A DNA stretch of 64,000 bases from Skeletonema tropicum (GCA_037178625.1 CM074129.1:4339963-4403962); one strand, 5' to 3'; positions 35,561-47,337 are shown, counted from the stretch's first letter. A program made the numbers and translations. The notes: generated by a model not told the origin, from the sequence alone.

Positions 35561-36908
35561 ATGGTCCGTATCATTCGCAACGTCGGCGGCATCGAAGGCC
35601 TCCACCTCGCCACCGACTGCTTCACCGAAGACGTCGAACGGCGCATCTTCTCCTCCATCAATGAATCAACCTATCAAAGCGGCAAACGCACATGGGGCGG
35701 CCAACCCACCGGTCTCCTCCACTGGCCGTCCGATTGGCCAGATGATTACATCAAGCTCACCAATCTAGTTAGAGATTGTGGACTGTTGCCGGACTATGTC
35801 CCTCCGGATTATTGCTTGCGGCTCATGTATCCACCCAAGGCGGGATTTCAACTTCACCACGATTCCAAGTATCGTTGGGGAGAGGTGATCGTAGGTGTCA
35901 ATTTAGGCCAAGAGGGTGAAATGATGTTCACTCCCGACAATCCACAAATAAATGCATTTCATCCAGCTGCATTCACATCAGAATTGGCATCCAAATCAGC
36001 AGGCGTTGGCAAATCCATGAGGATCAAATTGCCCCGTCGGTCCATTTACGTCATGTCCGGTCCATCTCGATATGTTTATAAGCATGGTATCGCTCAGCAA
36101 AAGCCAATGAGGCCACCGCCATCGTGGAATAAGTGGAACATGCAACATGCGCAAGTCATTGACGTTTCGTAGTACCAAGGTGTTTTCAGATGTGTATTTG
36201 GAGCGTCAATTGATTAACACTACAAATAACACTACCAAAAGGATGGAACTGCAACGTCGCAAGGAAGCACAAGACAAGTACAAAGCCAAGGGTATCAAGG
36301 CACAAGTGGCACAAGAGCGTCAGAATGCAACTTTGTTATTGAATATGATGGATTCTGGTATCATTCCAAGTCAATTGAGATTTGATAGGAGGGAAGTTAC
36401 CTTTGATGTTGCACCTGGTGTTGTGGCACAGCAGCGACAACAGCAACCGAAGTATCTTGAATACTCGAGAAGTCAATTTGGTACTGTTGGTATTGGTGGT
36501 GGCAGTGGTATAGTCTCGGCTGCCGCTCCTGTTGCTGCGACTGCTGCGTTTCAGGGAGAAGGGAGGCAGCTTGGAAGTAGCATCAATCATGGTGGAGGAG
36601 ATGATGATAACAACATTATGCAAATGGCAATAAATGCATCTCTACGCTCATTGGCCGAGGAGCGTGCCGCAAGGTCTGAGAAACGAAAGAGGAGGAGGAA
36701 TCGTGGTAGTGACGAGGGTGCTTCCAAGTCATGTAAAGATAAAGAAGAAGGAGTAGCAAGTCCCAAGACACGAAGTGGAGGAGCTGCAGGTACTGTTTGT
36801 GGAGGTGTGATTGATCTTGTTGGAGATGGTGGTAGTGATGATGAAGAGGAAACTAAAAATGGAGACTATTACGAAAAAGACAGTGACATTATTGTGATTC
36901 ATGAATAA
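35561..36908 (+). pseudogene. AlkB-like 2OG/Fe(II) oxygenase, frameshifted by a 7-bp duplication
   Basis: ATG at 35561. It is homologous along its length to the intact 366-aa paralogue at 52418-53518. The iron ligands are HHD (in QLHHDSKYRWGE) and the distal His in YVYKHGI. The AlkB signature continues as SLTFRSTKVFSD, but in another frame. The break is a perfect tandem copy of aacatgc (36137-36143 and 36144-36150), giving a premature stop at 36172. The downstream frame runs on to 36908, with a UIM-like DASLRSL-type helix (NASLRSLAEE) and SIM-like ends (VIDLVGDGGSDDEEE; DIIVIHE). Long open frames on both sides suggest recent inactivation, or a sequencing slip. Confidence 0.8.
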
Positions 36909-38454
36909 TATACATGGGGGGTAGTCGCATACATATTGCGATGATCAGATTCATTGACTTGAGTATTGAGAATATATCATATTATATAGATTTGAATAGA
37001 TGGACTACGAAGAATGAGAATCATGCATGTTGAGGTCCATCAAATCACATCACAATACATCGCATCACCTTGTTCCAAAATGTTATTTTGCCCATTACTC
37101 TCCACCACTGACTTACAATACGGATACTATTCCTCTCATATTTGCGTAGGTGTCTATCATCTCTCGCGTCGGCTCGGTCATTTCCATCTTTGATACACCC
37201 CACCAACTCTTCTGTGTATACTGTGTATTGATTTTTCAGCGTACGAGAGGAGGTATCTTTCAGATATGACCAGATAGATTGATGCACTTTTCTTTTTTCT
37301 CTTGACGGATTAGTGTGCAACTCAAACAGATCTCTCTCCAGCAAGTCCTAACTTTGATTATCGATAAGATTCTAATGTTGATGTTGGTCAGAGTGAGCAT
37401 CTATGCTTCAGAAAAGTTTCCGAGAGGTCATGATCGTACGTACATCTAGTGAAAAGAACTACCAGAACCACAGCTTCTTCTCAAGAGAGTTCAATACACC
37501 GCATGCCAGCCAAACTCCAGCTGCTCGGCTTGTCGTTCACTAATGTAATCCTTTCTCGTCAGATAATGACGATAAGTGCCGTTAGAACATATAATGTGTC
37601 AAACCTAATGAAGGGCTTGGGGCTTCTCTGTTCGTCTCTGGGAAGAGGCTGCTCCTGGTCGCCTACAACCTGCATGGCAATGACATACAGCATTGCTTGC
37701 ACAAAATTACATATCTTTGCCGTTTACAGCCAATAAACCTAAAGAGAACCCTCTCCACAAATGAACGATTTCTCAGAGTAGATCTTTCGATCACAACCCA
37801 CGCATACACAGAGATTACCTTGCTTCTCTCTCTCTCTACTTTTCAGCCTTCGATTTAGTATTTGCACTTCGTCAAAAAATGAAAAAATCTAAACATCTAG
37901 GTAGGCTTCTTGGTCTCCTTCTCGTTATCTTTCTCGAAGGCATCACATGAGAAACTGATGTTCACTTTAGCTAAGGTTTATGGAGAATTTAGCGTGAATA
38001 AGGCTCTATAACGGACATTAACCCGTAATTTCGGGGTATTAACCTTTACATACGTGGTATTGACCCATAATTATGGGATTGACAGCGTCTCAAAACCACT
38101 CCTGACAAGCTTTTGTCGCGAACCTGCGTACGTGCTGTAGCACTTCTCGATCTCATTCTCTCATCGTTTCTCCAACAATTTTGGCAGCTAAACGGCTAAT
38201 CACTTTTTGCTAAACAGAGAGCTAATTTAGCTAAACGTACATAGATCGTAAAAGGGATAAATTTGGTACTAATTCCTACATAACAATCATCGAAAGTATA
38301 TGGTAAAATCAGTGCCGGAAATTCGGTGAAGCCCGTCTTTTTTTCGCCCTTTCACCCGAGCATCCGGATGCGGTTCTTCTTTCGTTTATGGTTGCGTTGC
38401 GCATTGCTTGTGCATGAACATCTCTCACAAAATTAGACATCGACACTTTTCATC
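36909..38454. other. Intergenic upstream of the KxxK repeat gene
   Basis: No gene recognised. Near 38015-38085 are short direct repeats of the form 'attaacccgtaatttcgggg'. The block at 38370-38395 matches the promoter of the paralogue at 31862-33934. Confidence 0.4.
38370..38395 (+). promoter_or_regulatory. Conserved upstream block of the KxxK gene
   Basis: About 60-85 bp before the ATG; shared with 33985-34015 (ccggatgc, then ttctttcgtttatggtt). Confidence 0.45.
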
Positions 38455-40800
38455 ATGAAGTTTGCTACCGCCGCCATCGCCCTAGCTTTAATCATCGGCG
38501 CTACACCCATCAATGCGCGTGCCGATACAGGTTCGAAGAGTGGCAAGGCTACCGCAGCACCATCGCTACAGCCAAGCAGCATGCCTTCTGCGGCGCCCAC
38601 TGGTAAATCAGGCAAGGCAACTGTACGATCTGATGCCCTCTCTGACCTTCTAGATGATGCTGACATGCCCGAAAGCTCAGCCATCGCTGCTACTAATGGA
38701 TCTAAGAGTGGAAAGGCTACTGCAGCGCCTTCGTCTCAGCCATCCATGATGCCATCCACTAAATCAGCCAAGGCGAGTACACGTCCCGATGCTCTCTCCG
38801 ACCTTCTAGCTGATGCTGACATGCCCGAAAGCTCAGCCATCGCTGCTACTGCTAATGGATCTAAGAGTGGAAAGGCTACCGCAGCACCTTCGTCTCAGCC
38901 ATCCATGATGCCATCCACTAAATCAGCCAAGGCGAGTACACGTCCCGATGCCCTCTCTGACCTTCTAGATGATGCTGACATGCCCGAAAGCTCAGCCATC
39001 GCTGCTACTGCTAATGGATCTAAGAGTGGAAAGGCGACTGCAGCACCTTCGGCTCAGCCAAGTGGCATGCCATCACCTTCACCTTCCATGATGCCATCCA
39101 CTAAATCAGCCAAGGCGAGTACACGTCCCGATGCCCTCTCTGACCTTCTAGATGATGCTGACATGCCCGGAAGCTCGGCCATAGCTGCTACTGCTAATGG
39201 ATCTAAGAGTGGAAAGGCTACTGCAGCACCTTCGTCTCAGCCATCCATGATGCCATCCACTAAATCAGCCAAGGCGAGTACACGTCCCGATGCCCTCTCT
39301 GACCTTCTAGATGATGCTGACATGCCCGAAATCTCGGCCATCGCTGCTAATGGATCTAAGAGTGGAAAGGCGACTGCAGCACCTTCGGCTCAGCCAAGTG
39401 GCATGCCATCACCTTCACCTTCCATGATGCCATCCACTAAATCAGCCAAGGCGAGTACACGTCCCGATGCCCTCTCTGACCTTCTAGATGATGCTGACAT
39501 GCCCGGAAGCTCGGCCATAGCTGCTACTGCTAATGGATCTAAGAGTGGAAAGGCTACTGCAGCACCTTCGTCTCAGCCATCCATGATGCCATCCACTAAA
39601 TCAGCCAAGGCGAGCACACGTCCCGATGCCCTCTCTGACCTTCTAGATGATGCTGACATGCCCGAAATCTCGGCCATCGCTGCTAATGGATCTAAGAGTG
39701 GAAAGGCGACTGCAGCACCTTCGGCTCATCCAAGTGGCATGCCATCACCTTCACCTTCCATGATGCCATCCACTAAATCAGCCAAGGCGAGTACACGTCC
39801 CGATGCCCTCTCTGACCTTCTAGATGATGCTGACATGCCCGAAAGCTCAGCCATCGCTGCTACTGCTAATGGATCTAAGAGTGGAAAGGCTACTGCAGCA
39901 CCTTCGTCTCAGCCATCCATGATGCCATCCACTAAATCAGCCAAGGCGAGTACACGTCCCGATGCCCTCTCTGACCTTCTAGATGATGCTGACATGCCCG
40001 AAATCTCGGCCATCGCTGCTAATGGATCTAAGAGTGGAAAGGCGACTGCAGCACCTTCGGCTCAGCCAAGTGGCATGCCATCACCTTCACCTTCCATGAT
40101 GCCATCCACTAAATCAGCCAAGGCGAGTACACGTCCCGATGCCCTCTCTGACCTTCTAGATGATGCTGACATGCCCGAAAGCTCGGCCATAGCTGCTAAT
40201 GGATCTAAGAGTGGAAAGGCAACTGCAGCACCTTCGTCTCAGCCAAGTCGTATGCCTTCACCTTCACCTTCCATGTCTCCATCGTCGAGTCCTTCTGCGA
40301 TGCCATCCACTAAATCAGCCAAGTCGAGACAACGTGTTTCTAATCTTTCTGAGCTCCTCGATGCTGATGCTGATGCTGATATGCCCGAAATCTCGGTCAT
40401 CGCTGCTAATGGATCTAAGAGTGGAAAGGCTACTGCAGCACCATCGCTACAGCCAAGCAGCATGCCTTCTGCGGCGCCCACTGGTAAATCAGGCAAGGCA
40501 AATCTACGCTCCGATGCCCTCTCTGACCTTCTAGATGATGCTGACATGCCTGAAAGCTCAGCCATCAAAGCTGGTGGATCTAAGAGTGAGAAGTCGGAAG
40601 CCCCTTCCATGATGCCAAGCAGCAGTAAGTCGGGGAAGGCATATCTACGTGCTGACAACCTTTCTGACCTTCTGGGCACTGATCCTATGGAAGAAGGGTT
40701 TGGTATCGCCGCTGCATACAGGTCTGGATCTAAAAGTGAGAAGTCGGAAGCTCCTTCCATGATGCCAAGCAGTAGTAAGTCAGGCAAGGCGTTGATCTAA
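38455..40800 (+). CDS. Secreted KxxK / LSDLL tandem-repeat protein, 781 aa
   Basis: A signal peptide (MKFATAAIALALIIGATPIN) is followed by 13 repeat units. Each has NGSKSGKATAAPS, a short or long Pro/Ser spacer, STKSAKASTRPD and ALSDLLDDADMPES. Units 4-10 alternate between a long (SAQPSGMPSPSPSMMPS) and a short (SSQPSMMPS) spacer, a higher-order pattern typical of amplification by dimers. Unit 11 is of the SRQRVSNLSELL type found in the gene at 31862. The C-terminus carries LSDLLGTDPMEEGFGIAAAY and two SKSEKSEAPSMMPSSSKSGK segments. There is no transmembrane segment after the signal. The left end of the 11-kb tandem duplication lies inside this gene, at about 40422. Confidence 0.88.
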   Translation: MKFATAAIALALIIGATPINARADTGSKSGKATAAPSLQPSSMPSAAPTGKSGKATVRSDALSDLLDDADMPESSAIAATNGSKSGKATAAPSSQPSMMPSTKSAKASTRPDALSDLLADADMPESSAIAATANGSKSGKATAAPSSQPSMMPSTKSAKASTRPDALSDLLDDADMPESSAIAATANGSKSGKATAAPSAQPSGMPSPSPSMMPSTKSAKASTRPDALSDLLDDADMPGSSAIAATANGSKSGKATAAPSSQPSMMPSTKSAKASTRPDALSDLLDDADMPEISAIAANGSKSGKATAAPSAQPSGMPSPSPSMMPSTKSAKASTRPDALSDLLDDADMPGSSAIAATANGSKSGKATAAPSSQPSMMPSTKSAKASTRPDALSDLLDDADMPEISAIAANGSKSGKATAAPSAHPSGMPSPSPSMMPSTKSAKASTRPDALSDLLDDADMPESSAIAATANGSKSGKATAAPSSQPSMMPSTKSAKASTRPDALSDLLDDADMPEISAIAANGSKSGKATAAPSAQPSGMPSPSPSMMPSTKSAKASTRPDALSDLLDDADMPESSAIAANGSKSGKATAAPSSQPSRMPSPSPSMSPSSSPSAMPSTKSAKSRQRVSNLSELLDADADADMPEISVIAANGSKSGKATAAPSLQPSSMPSAAPTGKSGKANLRSDALSDLLDDADMPESSAIKAGGSKSEKSEAPSMMPSSSKSGKAYLRADNLSDLLGTDPMEEGFGIAAAYRSGSKSEKSEAPSMMPSSSKSGKALI

Positions 40801-41340
40801 TCCACCATTATGCCCGAGCCTTTCCACTTAATGTGACAAAGAGAAGTAAAGGAGTGGGAGAATGTACAGAAGAAGAGTGACAACTTTTGTTTGCTCGTGT
40901 TAGAAGAATTAATTCATAGGAGTCATCGATTCTAGAAGATTTGTTAACAATTTTCAGTTTTCGGGTAGTTAACAAGTCATAATGTAATAGGAACATCATA
41001 TTCGTCATTCTTTTGAGACCCTAACACGCCACTTTGGCAACAATTGAATTATTCTCAACCTGCGCGGAGCAAAAGGAGCAAACTTATTCGCATGAAGATG
41101 ATACAAAGCAAGAAATAAACTGAATGGCTAGTAAGCTGCGCAAGAGTCAAGAAGATTAGGATTAATAGCTATGAGGAAACTGATGACGACGTCTTGAAGA
41201 ATAGATTTCGTTTCATCATCGCATAACCATGGATAGCACACAGAGAACGTCAGTCATGTAGATCGATGAAGTGACAAATCAGAAATTCATGATGTAAATT
41301 TCATGACATGACTTGTGCCATGTCTACCTACATAGCTCAC
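40801..41340. other. Spacer (3' UTR of the KxxK gene and intergenic)
   Basis: The first 120 bp after the stop resemble the 3' flanks of the choice-of-anchor L genes (ctaatccacc, gtgacaaagagaagtaaa, gtacagaagaagag). No gene. Confidence 0.5.
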
Positions 41341-42449
41341 TCAATCGTCGATAACGATGACTTCATGAGGCCTCTTCTTCTTGCATATTGACACTATCGT
41401 TTTATCTTCGTCATCATCACTACTTAAGAGATCGATTATCATTCCTTTGTCAGAAGAAGATCTACTTCCATGGTCATACTTTCTCCTTCTTTCTGCTCGC
41501 TCCTTGGCTAAAGAACGGAGAGACGCATCGAGAGCATTCTTCATTTCTTCGTCATCGGTACTTCCCAGTAGCCCACCATTCCCTGCGGGCGCTAGGGCTA
41601 AGGTTGCACAACCACAGTTGTCATATTTATTGCTTGTATATGATTTTGGAAGAGGGAACGTGACTTCATGCTGATGGAATCTCAGCTGAGCTTGAATTAC
41701 ACCGGAATCCATCATACCCAACAATTCATTTGCATCATTACGCTTTTCTTTCACCTCATCTTTGGAAAGTTTTGGACCATTGTATCCTAGGACTGGATAG
41801 AACTTCTTCTGTACCAAAATTCTGGCACGGAGTTCAGCCCGCTTCTTCATATCTGTTTCATTCTGCAACTGTCTCTCGAGATGAACATCAGAAAATACCT
41901 TGGTACTACGAAAAGTCAACGATATGCGCAAATTGCGTGTGTTCCAAGAAGGAGGAGGATGGGTTGGCTGATGCTTGACGATACCATGCGTATAGTCATA
42001 GCGTGATGCGCCCGACATGACATAAATTGAGCGCCGGGGCAGTGTTACTCTGATCGAATCCGTACCCGGTGGTAGCTTTGACTCTTGCCCATCCTTTGGC
42101 ACGAAATATATCACACCAGACCGAGAGTGACGCCTACAATAACTTCTCCCCATCGATGCCTACTATCATAGTGATGTTTGAAACCAGCGCCGATAGGATA
42201 CACAACACGATAGCAATAATCAGGAGGGACGTATCCTGGGAGTAATCCGCAATCACGGATGAGATTGACCAGTTTATTGTAATCACAAGGCCAATTCTTT
42301 GGACCTGAGACACTCCCGCTCCTCCTTCCATTGTTTTTGATGCCCCTGTACCCGGATGAAAAGATACGTTTCTCCACTTCTTCTGTGAAACATTCCGTAG
42401 CGAGATGCAGGCCTTCGATGCCATGTACATTTCGAGATATTTTCATCAT
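41341..42449 (-). pseudogene. AlkB-like 2OG/Fe(II) oxygenase, 4-bp deletion
   Basis: The copy-1 equivalent of 52418-53518. The ATG is at 42449, and the HYD iron site (KHHYDSRHRWGE) is present. In copy 2 the text LGQSG is encoded by ctcggacaatctggt; here acaa is missing, so the frame ends at LGLV (42111). The other frame continues with PRRSIYVMSGASRYDYTHGI, the RISLTFRSTK signature, the UIM-like and SIM-like tail, to 41341. It retains an IYFV tetrapeptide-coding 12-mer that copy 2 lacks, so the two copies lost different pieces. Confidence 0.85.
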
Positions 42450-44080
42450 GATTGAGAATAATCAATATTACTACTTGATTGTTTGCTACTTCTGCTATTC
42501 TCTCTCACACACACACACACACAGTCTCTCTCTAGCACTCGCTGCCTTGAGGTATCGTCGGTCGCTGGAGTGCATGGCGTGGTGGGACCGGCTCGATGCG
42601 GAGAGCAAATGAGCAAATAACAGTTGTTGCTGCTTGCGCTGCTTTTGGCGGGAAGCACAAGCGCAAGTGTGCATTCAAAAAATCTTCACTCAGCGCTGCA
42701 CCTGGCTGTGTGTCGATGATTGGTGCACACCTCTCTCTTTCCTTCTCTTAGATAGAGGGAGGTGAGAGAGGTAAAGTGAACAGTATTTGAATGATATCAG
42801 TTCTGTTTGTTGTGTTTTGTGTGCTTGTATCGGCAATGAGACTTCTTCCTGACCTTCATCAACTCTCAGCTGTATGAGGGGTGATAAGTGACAGCGTGAA
42901 ATGAGATGGAAGCTTTCATTTCAAGACAATAACAACCAATACAATCCATGAGTCCCATTCTATTGCTGTAAGTTCATTGTGTCTTATTTGATAGATTGTT
43001 GCCGTGACAGCTACATTGGGGACTCTTTGTCGCGTCCTAGGTCCTGGACCCTGGCGTATACGAGCACGACAACGGTAGAATATTCTTTGCATCATCTTCG
43101 TCGACTTATGAATCTTTCAGTTGATATTGATTTGTCATACCTTTGCGGCAATTGAGATGTTTCGCTCTCTATTATCTCTTTTACCATCCAACAAAACAAG
43201 AACAAGGTTTGAATACTGAGTACGCGATAACAGTCCCTAACTTCAAATCTTATTCCTTTTCAAGTCCATTTCATCGTCATTTTGCCTCTCCTTTCCCAAC
43301 CTGACAGGTTGAGAATGGGCAATATTGAGTTCATACATGGCCAAATTTAGTTGTGACTCTTATTTGAAGCACTCTCATTTCTACTTCGTGATAGCACCGC
43401 TTTGCCATCGCTGTGCATACGCCACGGACAGGACATACGCAGGTCGAATCTTTTCGGATGCACAGCAATTCTGACTGGTTCACCACGTTCCTCGCCAACA
43501 TTTACATATGATGGTATATTTAAAATAAATCAAAGTAGACGATGTCGATAGTGGTAGGAGACTCCCTGGCCCTGGCATCTTACATATGTCAAGCTGTTCA
43601 AGCAAAATACCTGCGACACTTCTGCCCTCGGCATATATGAAGACTACAATTTGTTGGTTTAATGTGTCTATAGAGAGAGGTAGCGATAAACAGCAACAAC
43701 TTTACCTAATAATTTCCTACTCCTAATAAGTGATGGTAGACACAACACTCAAGTTTCTGCTTCTACCTACTTCATCTTCATTCAACGCATCGTCGAAGCA
43801 AAGCAAGATTACCAGATTTGCTTGTTTCTCCTCCTTCTTCTCTTCTTTCCAAAAGAAGTTCTATTAATTCCAACGTACATCTGGATAAAACGAGTGCCGG
43901 AACTCGCTTAGCGAAGGATTCTTTCCGTAGTTCAAACCACTTTCAGCACGTAAGTACGCGGCGCACGCCCATTGTCTTGCCTAAACATACTGCGCGCGGT
44001 TGCAGTAAAAGCCCCACAACAACAAGTCTCTCATTTCTTTACACCACTCGTGCTAGTACAAATGAACAACCCATGTGACC
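42450..44080. other. Intergenic between divergent AlkB-like and anchor-L genes
   Basis: A (ac)n microsatellite lies near 42508-42523, with (tc)n runs. No gene recognised. The sequence is repeated at 53519-55122. Confidence 0.5.
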
Positions 44081-44103
44081 ATGACATTGATCCACTGCAC
44101 TAA
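44062..44103 (+). promoter_or_regulatory. Overlapping upstream ORF and start-stop element
   Basis: A 13-codon upstream ORF starts at 44062 (ATGAACAACCC) and runs past the main ATG (44081) in another frame. In addition ATG TGA occurs at 44073-44078, three bases before the main start. Both are preserved in copy 2 (about 55104-55145). Together they should limit ribosome access to the main start. Confidence 0.5.
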
Positions 44104-45664
44104 CTTCGCCCTAGCATTCCTCGCCCTCGCTCTATCTCTATCTCTATCCAATCTCCCCCTGACTTCGGCTTCTTTTGAGACCTTCAATTTTACCTTCACC
44201 TCCCTGACAGAGGAAGAACTCATCGAGAAGTTCATCTCTCAAGATGGTAGTATCGAGTTTAGCAACATCAACGCCTCTCCTCATATCCTTAACTGCACGC
44301 GCTACTACACTGGAGGACATAGCATGGGGTATGCATGGCTGAATGATGACAACGTTACTCTGACCGACGTCCATCTCCTTCCAGACGAAGGCATCATTCT
44401 CTCATCAGGAGATCCACTCGACTTTATATACAATGATGAAGATAATCAAACTACCATATGGGGGGATTTCCCCAACGATACATTGTATGATGAAGACCTC
44501 GCAAATGAAATCAACGATACGAGAGTGTTTGATGCATGCTTCCTTGAGTTCGATTTCAAATGTAGCGGTGAAGGGTATGTCCCCCAAGTGTCATTCAAGT
44601 ATATGTTTGGATCAGATGAATACCATGAGTATGTATTTAGTCAATTCAATGATGCCTTTGCACTTCTTCTGAATGGGGTGAACATTGCGACACTTCCTTC
44701 GACCGAGACAGATGTGGAAGTTGTTTCCATCAACAATGTGAATTTGCAACTGAATCGGCAATATTTTCATGGGAATGATCCTGATTGTACTGCCGGCGTT
44801 AGTATGGTTTATCCCCAGATTGAACCTGATGGTTTTACTGTCATTCTGACTGCGCTTGGAACCCCTCATCAAAATCCTGATCAAACGAATACTATCAAGA
44901 TTGTAGTGGGAGACATAGGAGATCAGATTCTTGATAGCTGGGTTTTATTGGAAGGTAGCTCATTCAGTTGTGTTCCTATTAGTACTAGTGGTGAGTCAAT
45001 TGTTGTACTTGAAATTGTATCACATTCACATGCTTGAACTTCTTGAATATTCTGATCCAAATCTATTGTTACTGTCTCTGTCTTTGTCTTACTCTTTTCA
45101 TTATAATTTCAAACAGCACCTAGTGGAAAATCAGGCAAATCGTCGGCGCCGAGCATTAGCAGCAAGTCAGGAAAGTCACGCCAAAGTGCTCAGCCTTCTG
45201 AATCTGCATCTGCGCAGCCATCATTTGAGCCTAGTTTGGCTCCCTCTGTGTCTAGTGAGCCATCAGTCAAACCTTCATCTGAGCCTAGTTTGGCTCCTAG
45301 TTTGGCTCCCTCTGTGTCTAGTGAGCCATCAGTCAAACCTTCATCTAAGCCTAGTTCGGCTCCTTTGCCAACGTCAAGTAGCAGCAAGTCAGGAAAGTCA
45401 AGATCTGAAATAGAAAAGTTGGAGGCCCCTTCCATGATGTTTCCGCCAAGGCCAAGAAGGCCAAGGCCTACTAGTAGTAGCAATACGAATTTTCGTGGTA
45501 GTGCTGACATCATTTCCGACCTTCTCGGCACTGATCCTATGGCTGCAGCGTTTGGCACTACCGCTGCCCATGGATCTCAGCGTGAGAACTCGAAAGCTCC
45601 TTCCCCAAGCAGCAGTGGCAGTAAGAGGAAGTCGAAGTCGGACAAGGACATGGAGTTGATCTAA
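44081..45664 (+). CDS. Secreted choice-of-anchor L domain protein with SKSGK tail (copy 1, gene 1)
   Basis: The start is the ATG at 44081; an in-frame GTG lies upstream. Exon 1 is 44081-44990, the intron 44991-45116 (126 bp, gtgagtc...caaacag), exon 2 45117-45664; 485 aa in total. A signal peptide (about residues 1-30, AFLALALSLSLSNLPLTSAS) precedes a choice-of-anchor L domain: TEEELIEKFISQDGSIEFSN, GIILSSGDPLDFIYN, SFKYMFGSDEYHEYVFSQFN, VVSINNVNLQL, DGFTVILTA and GSSFSC. The second exon encodes SKSGK and 'PSSEPSLAPS' repeats, then DIISDLLGTDPMAAAFGTTA and a basic end. In bacteria this domain is found in secreted surface proteins. Here it is probably an extracellular or cell-wall protein; partner unknown. 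Confidence 0.88.
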
Positions 45665-46137
45665 TCCATCATCATATCGCCCGGGTCTTTTTCCATTCAA
45701 ATATATATGTTACAAAGAGGAGTAAAAGAATGGAAGAATATACAGAAGAAGAGCACCAACTTTTTGTTGCTCTTGTAATTGTGAGAAGAATCAAAGTCAA
45801 AGTGTCAAAGTCAAAGAAAAATAGCACGATACATTTTCGGATCGTGACGTAGATGTAAAAAACGTAATAGAAAGTTAGATTTCTAAATCAATTTGAAATC
45901 AAATGGGACGAACCTATCCTAATGCAGTCCCTCCAACATAACAATATGTTTGTTTGGTGCTTTGTTACATCACAAATAGAGAAGTCAGCGTCGAAACATG
46001 CACTTCTTGCGAAACAAGCGAGAAGCTGCGAACAAGCGAGAAGCTGCGAGAAGGGAGAGGAGAAAATCTCATGCACTTTACTCATGCTCCTGCGTGTGAG
46101 TTGTGTGTCCAGATAGAAGTACACTGAATCAGAAAAC
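45665..46137. other. 3' UTR and spacer
   Basis: A stem-loop lies at 45750-45773. The flank from about 45885 resembles that after gene 2 (50675-50760), showing that the anchor-L genes arose by an older local duplication. Confidence 0.5.
45750..45773 (+). other. Conserved 3' UTR stem-loop
   Basis: AGAGCACC, loop aacttttt, GUUGCUCU: an 8-position stem with one mismatch. The equivalent after gene 2 is AGAGUAAC/GUUGCUCU, fully paired with one G-U. Related sequence follows the KxxK gene (about 40875). Confidence 0.45.
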
Positions 46138-47337
46138 ATGCCGTCATTACCATCACAGCTCGCATATCAGCACAATCTATCGCGCTCCTTCCTCGAGTTC
46201 GATTTCAAGTGCAGCGGTGAAGGGTATGTCCCCCAAGTTTCATTCAGATATTATATGTTTGGATCAGATGAATACCATGAGTTTATGAACAGTACGTATA
46301 ATGAAACGAATACCATCAAGATTGTAGTTGGAGACATAGGAGATGAAGTTTTGGACAGCTGGGTTTTATTGGAAGGCAGCTCATTCAGTTGCGTTCCTAT
46401 TTCTTTGAGCCCATCTACGTCTGGACAGCCATCTTCGACCTTCGACTCCATCATTGAATCCGTTTGGTTCTAGTGCTCCTTCGTCAGAGCCAAGTCAATC
46501 GCCTTCAACTTCAGCTCAGTCCTCTTCTGAGCCCATCTGTATCCGGACAACCATCTTCGTCTTCGACTCCCTCGTTGAATCCATCAGTTACCAGTGCATC
46601 TTCTGCAGAGCCAAGTAGCGTGCCTTCAACTTTGCGCCAGCCTCCGTCGGAGCCCAGTTTGAACCCATCTGTATCCGGAGCACCATCTTCCCAACCGTTG
46701 AATCCATCAGTTTCTAGTGCGCCTTCGTAAAAGCCAAGTCAATCGTCTCAGCCCTCCTCCGCGCCCAGTTTGATGACATCCACATCTACATCTGGACAAC
46801 ATAGTGGAAAATCAGGCAAATCGTCGGGACAACCTACAACTACAAACATGCAACATGCCAAGCCAAGCAGTAGCAGCAAGTCAGCAAAGTCACCTCAAAG
46901 TGCTCAGCCAAGTCCAAGTATTGCGCCTTCTGAATTTGCGCAGCCATCGTTGTCATCTGAGCTTAGTTTGGCTCCTTCGTCAAAAGCAGCAGCAGCAGCA
47001 AGTCGGGAAAGGCACTCCAAAAACACGGACAGGACTCCAAAAAGCATTTCCACCTTCACCTTCGCCTTTTGCGATGCCAAGCAGTAAAGCTTCGACTACG
47101 CCTTCTACGATGCCAAGCAGCATGCCATCATCTAAGCCGAACTTCGGGCCTTCTGCGATGCCCACTGGTAAATCAGGAAAGTCACGCAACCGTGCTATTA
47201 AACTCTCTGATCTTCTTGGCACTGATCATATAGCCGAGGGCGAGGGCGAGGGCTGGGGGGTATTGCCACTGCACATAGTTCTGGATCTAAAGCGAGAAGT
47301 CGGAAGCCCCTTTCAGGACCTGACCAAGATAGAGTAA
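46138..47337 (+). pseudogene. Choice-of-anchor L pseudogene (copy 1)
   Basis: It starts with FLEFDFKCSGEGYVPQVSF and the FGSDEYHEF motif. About 240 bp are missing between MNSTYN and ETNTIKIVVGD, and the signal peptide and the N-terminal third are lost. The Ser/Pro tail switches frame several times (stops near 46471, 46728 and 47085), ending with TGKSGKSRNRAIKLSDLLGT at about 47165-47225. Every one of these breaks is shared by the copy at 57180-58379. Confidence 0.85.

Noticed and set aside
37449..37736. 95-aa ORF in the spacer
   Set aside because: No domain, no homology to neighbouring families and no coding-like composition.
44433..44672. ORFs in other frames of the anchor-L genes (also on the minus strand)
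   Set aside because: They repeat in all four paralogues only because the true coding strand is conserved.
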